A stretch of 27,466 bases of DNA. Origin: Firm-13 sp964579245. Lineage in GTDB: Bacteria; Bacillota; Clostridia; Saccharofermentanales; Saccharofermentanaceae. This document shows positions 1 through 4,530 of this stretch, one piece after another. The stretch is from the NCBI GenBank assembly GCA_964579245.1, contig CAZOFY010000028.1, positions 1-27,466 of the forward strand, written 5' to 3'. The notes under the pieces are model-generated. The model had not been told where the DNA came from. It saw only the letters and a program-made list of their open reading frames with translations, and made no database searches. Both the position numbers and the translations under genes were made by a program. Numbering within the stretch: the first letter of the stretch is position 1; the number at the start of each line of letters is the position of its first letter.

Positions 1-10
1 AAATAACAGA

Positions 11-52
11 GGCTGCTGCATCCTGAACTTTACAGTTCATTTTGCAACAGCC
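11..52. terminator. long hairpin downstream of the L25 gene
   Basis: The outer arms GGCTGcTGCA (11-20) and TGCAaCAGCC (43-52) pair with one mismatch. An inner TGAACT/AGTTCA stem closes on a TTAC loop. It lies between the window edge and the stop of the minus-strand L25 gene, so it probably ends that transcript. The T-tract on the minus side is only moderate (tctgttattt), and the plus side (cctttctta) is also T-rich. It may therefore serve a plus-strand gene outside the window, or both. Confidence 0.6.
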
Positions 53-88
53 CCTTTCTTAGCTGGATACTCGATGTGTTTTGGAGGT

Positions 89-658
89 TTATTCTTCTGT
101 GCTTGCTTCACCACTGCCTTTTCTTACATGTTTTACGATTGCATAAATGGTATCAGCGCTATCTATAACCGTAACTCCTTCCGGAAATTCGAAGTCTGCG
201 GCAATAATACTGTCGCCGAGTTCCTTCGCAGATAAGTCAACAACCGCGGCTTCCGGTAGATTTGATGATTTGCACTCGACCTTAATTGCTGTCTTCAATA
301 CGTGTGTTTCCAATTGTCTGGCTTCAAGCTTCTCTCTTCCGTGAATTACGACAGGAAGTTCCATAATGACGGACTTGTCCTGATCGACCATCTGAATAAC
401 AACATGCATGATTTTGAAATCCACCGGGCGCTTCTGTACTTCCTTAATAAATCCGAATTTCTTCACCCCGTCTGTCATAACCCAGACCTTCGCGTTCAAA
501 CCGTGTTGGGTGAGTATCTTGTTAATAGAAGCGGCTTCAAACTGTACGGAAACAGATGCCGCACCCGGAACATGAAGTACTCCCGGAATGGAACCTGCGT
601 CCCTAACCTGCTTTGCGTTTCCGGTCCTCGCTTCTGATTTTAAAACTGTTTCTTCCAT
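89..658 (-). CDS. rplY: 50S ribosomal protein L25 / general stress protein Ctc family
   Basis: This 189-aa protein has the L25/TL5/CTC two-domain layout. The N-terminal half (about 1-95) is the 5S rRNA-binding beta-barrel, beginning MEETVLKSEARTGNAKQVR and carrying the family's G-x-IPGVLHVPG turn. The C-terminal TL5-type beta domain (about 96-180) includes the typical stretch LGDSIIAADFEFPEGVTV. In the known family this protein binds 5S rRNA in the large subunit, and the two-domain form in Gram-positives is often stress-induced (Ctc). The start is supported by GAGGAG six bases upstream of the ATG. The gene is monocistronic, with a long noncoding leader to its right and a hairpin to its left. 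In Bacillus, ctc sits near prs and pth; here it is beside an oxidoreductase and a tRNA-associated patch, so the context adds little. Confidence 0.9.
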   Translation of the reverse strand: MEETVLKSEARTGNAKQVRDAGSIPGVLHVPGAASVSVQFEAASINKILTQHGLNAKVWVMTDGVKKFGFIKEVQKRPVDFKIMHVVIQMVDQDKSVIMELPVVIHGREKLEARQLETHVLKTAIKVECKSSNLPEAAVVDLSAKELGDSIIAADFEFPEGVTVIDSADTIYAIVKHVRKGSGEASTEE

Positions 659-970
659 AAAAATCTCCTCTGGCTTTTCGCCACGACCCGTTCCGGATCA
701 GTAATTCGGGTTATTGGTTTCCCAATAGCGGGATCCCCGAATACTCGAAAACAAACGATTGTTTCCTTCCTTATTATACACCTGTAGTTAAGAGCTGCAG
801 ATTCATAACAACTGATTCCTGTATCCTCTCTTGTGTTCCTTGATTTCTCTACCATGCCGGCCTCTTGAAAATATACACACGGCATCAAGGAAATACCGGA
901 AAAAAAGATATGGTGCCGATTTATATTCATTACATGGTAATAAAAGTTTCATATGAACGCCTAATCATGT
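659..970. other. noncoding spacer with leader hairpins of the L25 gene
   Basis: I see no convincing gene in this spacer between the divergent L25 and FMN reductase genes. Read on the minus strand, it has a TATAAT-like -10 (plus-strand ATTATA at 773-778) without a clear -35, then a leader of about 100 bases. The leader contains TATTGG-GAAA-CCAATA (712-727), a 6-bp stem with a GNRA tetraloop in the RNA sense. A further imperfect pairing around 680-705 is possible. A 96-codon minus-strand frame overlaps the L25 start without a good ribosome site, so I treat it as noncoding. Confidence 0.45.
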
Positions 971-990
971 GTTAATATACTTCTATTAAC
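971..990. promoter_or_regulatory. perfect 7-bp dyad upstream of the FMN reductase
   Basis: GTTAATA and TATTAAC form a perfect inverted repeat around a 6-base centre. It ends 10 bases before the AGGGGG ribosome site of the flavin reductase. It contains TAATAT, a possible -10, and has the size of a repressor operator. No regulator gene is adjacent, so the binding protein is unknown. Confidence 0.4.
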
Positions 991-1015
991 TAATCTTTTA
1001 AGGGGGATGATTTAT

Positions 1016-1585
1016 ATGGTAAATATAGCAATAATCGTTGGAAGCACACGTCCGGGACGCAATGCCGCCGACGTTGCACAATGGGTCATGGAACAATCAC
1101 AGAAGAGAACGGATGCAAAGTTCGACATCTTGGATATCGCGGATTTTAATCTGCCCTTATTGGACGAGGCGGTACCCGCTTCCTTTGGTCAGTACAGCAA
1201 ACCCCACTCCAAGGCGTGGGCGGAAGCTGTAGCCAAGTATGATGGATACGTTTTCGTGACCCCCGAGTACAATCACTCGACCTCCGGGGCCCTAAAAAAC
1301 GCAATCGATTTCATCTATCAGGAATGGAACAATAAGGCTGCAGGTTTTGTCAGTTACGGATCTATGGGGGGTGTACGAGCCGTCGAGCATCTTCGAGGAA
1401 TTGCCGCCGAGCTTCAGCTGGCCGATGTATGCGCGCAGGTCTCTTTTTCTCTCATCACCGATTTTGTGAATTTCTCAGAATTCAAGCCGGATCCTAGACA
1501 TGAACAGAACATCACCTCGCTATTTGATCAGTTGATTGCCTGGTCCGAAGCTCTCAAGGCGCTTCGCGAGGGGAAGCTACCATAA
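1016..1585 (+). CDS. NADPH-dependent FMN reductase (flavodoxin-like fold)
   Basis: This 189-aa protein belongs to the NADPH_dep_red/azoreductase-chromate reductase family. The flavin-phosphate loop GSTRPGRN (9-16) follows the first beta strand, and the family motif PEYNHS (83-88) precedes a helix with GALKNAID. These cytosolic enzymes bind FMN and reduce flavins, quinones, azo compounds or metal ions with NAD(P)H; the substrate here cannot be read from sequence. An in-frame ATG at 1007 lies directly against AGGGGG (1001-1006), too close to use. The ATG at 1016 sits 9 bases from it and is the better start. The gene is alone, with a dyad in front and a strong terminator behind, so it is probably individually regulated. 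Confidence 0.88.
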   Translation: MVNIAIIVGSTRPGRNAADVAQWVMEQSQKRTDAKFDILDIADFNLPLLDEAVPASFGQYSKPHSKAWAEAVAKYDGYVFVTPEYNHSTSGALKNAIDFIYQEWNNKAAGFVSYGSMGGVRAVEHLRGIAAELQLADVCAQVSFSLITDFVNFSEFKPDPRHEQNITSLFDQLIAWSEALKALREGKLP

Positions 1586-1613
1586 TACTCTCTTTCTTCT
1601 ATTTTTTGATACG

Positions 1614-1648
1614 AAAACGGAACCAATCGTTTGTAGGTTCCGTTTTTT
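1614..1648 (+). terminator. intrinsic terminator of the FMN reductase gene
   Basis: AAAACGGAACC pairs perfectly with GGTTCCGTTTT across an 11-base loop and is followed by more T residues. It lies 29 bases after the stop codon. Confidence 0.85.
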
Positions 1649-1658
1649 GTAATCTTAC

Positions 1659-1674
1659 GGGTTCGACTCCCTCC
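1659..1674 (+). repeat. isolated tRNA T-arm-like 16-mer
   Basis: GGGTTCGACTCCCTCC is identical, in opposite orientation, to the T-arm and start of the acceptor strand of tRNA-Ser(GCU) at 4220-4235. It also recurs on the plus strand at 1861-1876 and 4153-4168. No tRNA body surrounds it. It looks like debris from tRNA-linked recombination. Confidence 0.6.
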
Positions 1675-1694
1675 ATTCCTTTTTGGGCAATTGA

Positions 1695-1728
1695 AAAGGC
1701 CGCCCATCTGTTGATGGACGACCTTTTT
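1695..1728. terminator. terminator-like hairpin left of repeat copy 1
   Basis: The arms 1695-1708 and 1713-1726 pair with two internal mismatches around a 4-base loop and run into TTTTT on the plus strand. The hairpin directly precedes a tRNA-Ser 3'-end-like stretch (1733 on). This matches the arrangement at 3985-4045 and at the real tRNA (4172-4235), although the hairpin sequence differs each time. Confidence 0.55.
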
Positions 1729-1732
1729 GTCT

Positions 1733-1931
1733 TGGCGGAGTAGGAGGGAGTCGCCGCAAGCTCTCTTCGTTCGCCTGCTCTCCCGTCGTCGCTATCGCTC
1801 CTCCGCAGATGTCGGACGACCGTCCACCGGACGCTCGCCTTTTCGACATCTGCCTTCACAGGGTTCGACTCCCTCCTGCACAACAAAAAAGCACCCATAA
1901 AGGGTGCTTTCTTGTTGTGGCGGAGAAGGAG
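1733..1931. repeat. 199-bp structured repeat, copy 1 (tRNA-Ser-derived)
   Basis: Aligned at an offset of 2292, this stretch matches 4025-4223 over 199 positions with one difference (T at 1741, A at 4033). It begins with a minus-strand tRNA-Ser 3'-end-like stretch (tggcgga, then AGGAGGGAGTCG at 1742-1753). It has an outer 12-bp inverted repeat (1742-1753 with 1866-1877) and a nested perfect 10-bp stem GCAGATGTCG/CGACATCTGC (1805-1814 with 1844-1853). It also contains the plus-strand T-arm 16-mer (1861-1876) and a copy of the tRNA-Ser(GCU) terminator (about 1880-1917). It ends with the last 14 bases of that tRNA (1918-1931). Here the tRNA body is missing, so this copy is a truncated duplication. 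It could be a direct-repeat boundary of an island or a mobile structured repeat. Confidence 0.85.
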
Positions 1932-2163
1932 CGACGCCATACATAACCACGCGTTTTTCGTATCAATTGAAGAATGAAATACCGAAGAAATGACCACTTG
2001 TGAACCTGAGATTGCATCAAAGCAGTATCTTGATGACAATCAGCGAGCAGAAAAACCATTTTGAACTTTTATAATTAAGCAATCCCTTTAAGAGGTTACA
2101 ATTAATGTTAGTGTTGACTATAAGATGTAAAAATACGACGAAAGATGCTTGGGCAATGATTAC
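1932..2163. other. gene-free AT-rich spacer inside the island
   Basis: I find no open frame with a ribosome site or recognisable protein match. The base composition is visibly more AT-rich than the repeat to its left. Short frames such as the one ending near 2064 give no recognisable peptide. It is probably decayed accessory DNA. Confidence 0.5.
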
Positions 2164-2365
2164 ATGCTCATTACCCTAAAACATAGCGAAGTAATCCTGT
2201 ATCAAGCAGAGGATGGACAAAGAACTAAATTAACATTAAGCGATACATTTGCTTGTCGCTCGATCAGATGGCAGAATTATTCGAGAGAGAAAATTGACCT
2301 TGCCAAGACATATTCGTAATATCTTGGCTGAAGGCGATTTAGCAAGCGAGCCAGTTGTTGTATAA
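2164..2365 (+). pseudogene. RhuM-family (virulence-protein-like) gene remnant
   Basis: Three frames read in turn rebuild the N-terminal part of a RhuM-type protein. The frame from ATG 2164 gives HSEVILYQAEDGQRTKLTL. After a shift, 2256-2294 gives SLDQMAELFEREN and then a stop. After another shift, from about 2294, TLPRHIRNILAEGDLASEP runs to a stop at 2363-2365. These correspond to the family's N-terminal strand (V-I-L-Y-Q-x-x-D-G), the W-L-x-x-x-QMAELF helix-turn-helix and its RHI-x-NI recognition helix. Part of the middle is missing and at least two frameshifts are present, so the gene is dead and truncated. RhuM genes are common passengers of pathogenicity and defence islands. The identification is from my reading of the peptides. 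Confidence 0.72.
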
Positions 2366-2377
2366 TATGCAGCAACT
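2353..2377. promoter_or_regulatory. dyad over a -10 element upstream of the AlbA_2 regulator
   Basis: AGTTG-t-TG (2353-2360) and CA-g-CAACT (2370-2377) form an interrupted inverted repeat centred on TATAAT (2361-2366), which is a plausible -10 for the gene starting at 2422. A clear -35 is not visible. A dyad covering the -10 suggests repression, possibly by the HTH domain of the downstream protein itself. Confidence 0.4.
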
Positions 2378-2421
2378 ACTTTAGTCGGGAAACAAAATAG
2401 CAGTATCTTGGAGAGAAGAAT

Positions 2422-3765
2422 ATGCCGATTAGTGAAGATCAATATATCGAATACAAATCGATTTTGAACGACTCTTTAGAAAAAGAAGTTGTCGCTTTTC
2501 TAAACTCAAAAGAAGGCGGCCAAGTATATCTTGGATATGATTCTGATGGCAACCCTATAGGTCTTGAAAATATTGATGAGGTCCAGCGTCAAGTCTTAGA
2601 CCGCATAAAGAGCAATATTCTTCCAACAACGCTAGGGTTATTTGACGTGATAGTTGAGCATATTTCCGAAGTATCCACGATTCATATAATAGTAACAAGC
2701 GGTTCTGAGAAGCCCTATTATTTGAGTAAAAGGGGGATGTCAGTTTCTGGTTGTTACATTCGTATTGGAAGCAGCTCGCATCCGATGACAACAGAAATGA
2801 TAACTGAAATGTTTTCAAAAAGAACCCGCAACTCAATAAAAAGAATCGTCTCTGATCATCAGAATCTGACATTTGAACAATTACGAATCTATTACTCTGA
2901 GAAAGGGTTGGCACTTAATAACCACTTCGCTCAAAGTCTTGAACTTTTAACAGAGGATGGCAAACTTAATCTTATTGCCGAGCTTCTGTCAGATAAAAAC
3001 GCATATTCCGTTCCAGTTGCCAGATTTGCAGGCCAAGACAAGGATAATTTACTTGAATTGAAGGAGTGCGGGGAATGTTCTTTAGTTAAAGCCACGTATA
3101 ACGTGTTGGATAAACTGGGTATCTACAATACCACCTTCACTAAAATCACTTACCCCGTACGCCTTGAAAGAAACATGATCGATCCGACCGCACTACGAGA
3201 GGCTGTGATCAACGCGTTTGTTCATAATGATTATTCGCGGGAGGTAATGCCATCCTTTTTTGTTTTTTCGGATCGCCTGGTTATCCAATCATATGGCGGA
3301 CTCGTTGAAGGCCTTAGCCAGGAAGATTTTTTCGCCGGTTTGTCTATGCCTAGAAATCGTGAACTAATGCGTATTTTTAAAGATCTTGACCTCGTTGAAC
3401 GTCTTGGTTCCGGCATTGGAAGAATCCTCAAAATATATGATCGCTCGATCTTTACTATCACACCAAGTTATGTTCAGGTGTCATTCCCCTTTGCTGAAGC
3501 TTTTTCTGATAACAAGGCAGAAAACGACCAGGTTAGTATTGGATCAATAAGCGCTACGTTAACGACTAAAAATGAAATGTTGAGCGTTGATGATGCAATC
3601 TTACTGTTCTTGAGGGAGAAAAACATAGCCACAATAAATGAAATTGCAGATAAAGTAGGTATTAGCAGAAGAACTGTTTTGCGCAAAATGAAAGAATTAC
3701 GGGAATCAGAAAAAATTCGGCGTATTGGCTCAAGCAAATCAGGATACTGGGAGGTTTTGACATAA
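2422..3765 (+). CDS. AlbA_2-domain / GHKL-ATPase / HTH putative regulator
   Basis: This 447-aa protein has three parts. Residues 8-125 form a Schlafen-type AlbA_2 domain (IEYKSIL near the start, FLNSKEGGQVYLGYD, then the YIRIGSSS strand). Residues 255-345 resemble the HATPase_c_4 domain of the GHKL fold, with N-box REAVINAFVHND (259-270), SYGGL (290-294) and GSGIGR (329-334). Residues 388-447 are a winged helix-turn-helix with the family's GYWEVL ending. Proteins of this layout are usually annotated as RecG-like or ATP-binding transcriptional regulators and are frequent in genomic islands; their biochemical role is poorly known. The start is supported by GGAGAG seven bases upstream. The gene is more AT-rich than the core genes around it, follows a RhuM remnant, and is enclosed by the 199-bp repeats, all consistent with lateral acquisition. 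No partner gene is present. Confidence 0.82.
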   Translation: MPISEDQYIEYKSILNDSLEKEVVAFLNSKEGGQVYLGYDSDGNPIGLENIDEVQRQVLDRIKSNILPTTLGLFDVIVEHISEVSTIHIIVTSGSEKPYYLSKRGMSVSGCYIRIGSSSHPMTTEMITEMFSKRTRNSIKRIVSDHQNLTFEQLRIYYSEKGLALNNHFAQSLELLTEDGKLNLIAELLSDKNAYSVPVARFAGQDKDNLLELKECGECSLVKATYNVLDKLGIYNTTFTKITYPVRLERNMIDPTALREAVINAFVHNDYSREVMPSFFVFSDRLVIQSYGGLVEGLSQEDFFAGLSMPRNRELMRIFKDLDLVERLGSGIGRILKIYDRSIFTITPSYVQVSFPFAEAFSDNKAENDQVSIGSISATLTTKNEMLSVDDAILLFLREKNIATINEIADKVGISRRTVLRKMKELRESEKIRRIGSSKSGYWEVLT

Positions 3766-3799
3766 CAGTTTAAAAAAATTAACTCATAGTAATTAGGAT

Positions 3800-3834
3800 G
3801 GCACCGATTGGCACCGATTGGCACCGATTGGCAC
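3800..3834. repeat. tandem 10-bp repeats after the AlbA_2 gene
   Basis: Three exact consecutive copies of gcaccgattg (3801-3830) are followed by gcac and preceded by one more g. The unit length is close to one turn of DNA, so identical faces would be presented side by side, as in iteron-type binding sites. It lies 35 bases after the stop codon. It could bind the upstream HTH protein or be a simple slippage product. Confidence 0.8.
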
Positions 3835-3984
3835 TATTATGTTCTGAATAAGTTCCCTCGAAAGTTTGTACTTAACGCATGATGGAGATTATCAAAATAT
3901 GAGAACACCTTCTGCTCAAGAAAAGATCCATTCTGCTAGAATGCCCCTCTAATTCACTCGCAAGTACTTTGTCACCAATAATAA
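3835..3984. other. gene-free spacer
   Basis: No gene, promoter or structured RNA is recognisable between the 10-bp repeats and the hairpin at 3985. Confidence 0.4.
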
Positions 3985-4023
3985 AAACCCCGAAACCGCT
4001 GGTATCAGCGCGTTTCGAGGTTT
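3985..4023 (-). terminator. strong terminator-like hairpin left of repeat copy 2
   Basis: AAACC, CGAAAC and CGCTG on the left arm pair with CAGCG, GTTTCG and GGTTT on the right arm around a GTAT loop, with small interruptions. On the minus strand the stem is followed by TTTTTATTATT. It stands immediately beside a tRNA-Ser 3'-end-like sequence (4025 on) and so has the position of a tRNA terminator. Confidence 0.7.
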
Positions 4024-4024
4024 C

Positions 4025-4223
4025 TGGCGGAGAAGGAGGGAGTCGCCGCAAGCTCTCTTCGTTCGCCTGCTCTCCCGTCGTCGCTATCGCTCCTCCGCAG
4101 ATGTCGGACGACCGTCCACCGGACGCTCGCCTTTTCGACATCTGCCTTCACAGGGTTCGACTCCCTCCTGCACAACAAAAAAGCACCCATAAAGGGTGCT
4201 TTCTTGTTGTGGCGGAGAAGGAG
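4025..4223. repeat. 199-bp structured repeat, copy 2 (abuts tRNA-Ser)
   Basis: This copy matches 1733-1931 with a single difference. Its right end, 4210-4223, is the 3' terminus of the intact tRNA-Ser(GCU) gene and 4172-4209 is that gene's terminator, so this copy is in its native context. Internal pairing is as in copy 1: outer stem 4034-4045 with 4158-4169, inner stem 4097-4106 with 4136-4145. On the minus strand, 4096 down to 4025 begins GGAGGAG and ends CTTCTCCGCCA, so its ends can form a 7-bp acceptor-like stem with CCA. The interior lacks a normal tRNA fold, so this is a tRNA-like chimera, not a tRNA gene. Confidence 0.85.
4172..4209 (-). terminator. terminator of tRNA-Ser(GCU)
   Basis: AAAGCACCC and GGGTGCTTT pair perfectly around a 5-base loop, with T-runs on both sides. 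On the minus strand it directly follows the encoded CCA of the tRNA. The same hairpin is duplicated at about 1880-1917. Confidence 0.85.
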
Positions 4224-4300
4224 GGAGTCGAACCCTCGCGCGAGTTACCCCGCCTAAAGCTTTAGCAAAGCCTCCCCTTCAGCCTCTTGGGTACTTCTCC
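4210..4300 (-). tRNA. tRNA-Ser (anticodon GCU)
   Basis: Read on the minus strand, this 91-base gene has the acceptor stem GGAGAAG/CTTCTCC, discriminator G and encoded CCA. The anticodon loop is TTGCTAA with anticodon GCT (plus-strand 4264-4266), which reads AGC and AGU. A long class II variable arm and the T-arm GAGGG-TTCGACT-CCCTC complete the fold. It is probably co-transcribed with the upstream tRNA-Ser(UGA), 31 bases away. Its 3' end is the reference for the tRNA-like fragments at 1659-1931 and 4025-4168. Confidence 0.95.
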
Positions 4301-4331
4301 GTATCGTAGACTTCGTATTATATCATATAGA

Positions 4332-4423
4332 TGGCGGAGAGAGTGGGATTCGAACCCACGGAAGGCTATTAACCTTCGCCGGTTTTCAAGACCGGTGCCT
4401 TAAACCAACTCGACCATCTCTCC
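4332..4423 (-). tRNA. tRNA-Ser (anticodon UGA)
   Basis: Read on the minus strand, this 92-base gene has the acceptor GGAGAGA/TCTCTCC, G, CCA. The anticodon stem CCGGT/ACCGG encloses loop CTTGAAA with anticodon TGA (plus-strand 4386-4388), reading UCN codons. The class II variable arm and the T-arm GTGGG-TTCGAAT-CCCAC are clear. It is the first gene of the two-tRNA unit. Confidence 0.96.
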
Positions 4424-4462
4424 GTACTCCTCAGACAATAACCTCAGAAGTTACGCCTAGCC

Positions 4463-4491
4463 ATTTTACTAGGAATCATGTTGCTTGTCAA
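4463..4491 (-). promoter_or_regulatory. promoter of the tRNA-Ser pair
   Basis: On the minus strand, TTGACA (plus-strand 4486-4491) is separated by exactly 17 bases from TAAAAT (plus-strand 4463-4468). It lies about 40 bases upstream of tRNA-Ser(UGA). This is a near-consensus sigma-A promoter, as expected for stable RNA. Confidence 0.82.
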
Positions 4492-4530
4492 TTAGACTTC
4501 ATTATCTACAGCTCTCTTGTTCGCGTCTTC

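Noticed and set aside
640..930. 96-codon minus-strand frame as a gene
   Set aside because: It overlaps the L25 start in another frame, lacks a ribosome site, shows no family features, and covers the probable L25 promoter and leader.
1599..2039. Minus-strand frames across the 199-bp repeat, and matching frames near 3872-4265, as proteins
   Set aside because: They read through tRNA-like sequence and terminators (peptides ending in RESNPV or with GVEPSRE), lack ribosome sites, and are duplicated only because the DNA is repeated.
3800..3834. Sigma-54 promoter (TGGCAC elements)
   Set aside because: TGGCAC recurs only because of the tandem repeat; the required TTGC at the -12 position is missing and no gene follows in the right place.
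4025..4096. A third tRNA-Ser gene
   Set aside because: The ends resemble an acceptor stem with CCA, but the T-arm 5' side, anticodon arm and variable arm cannot be formed.
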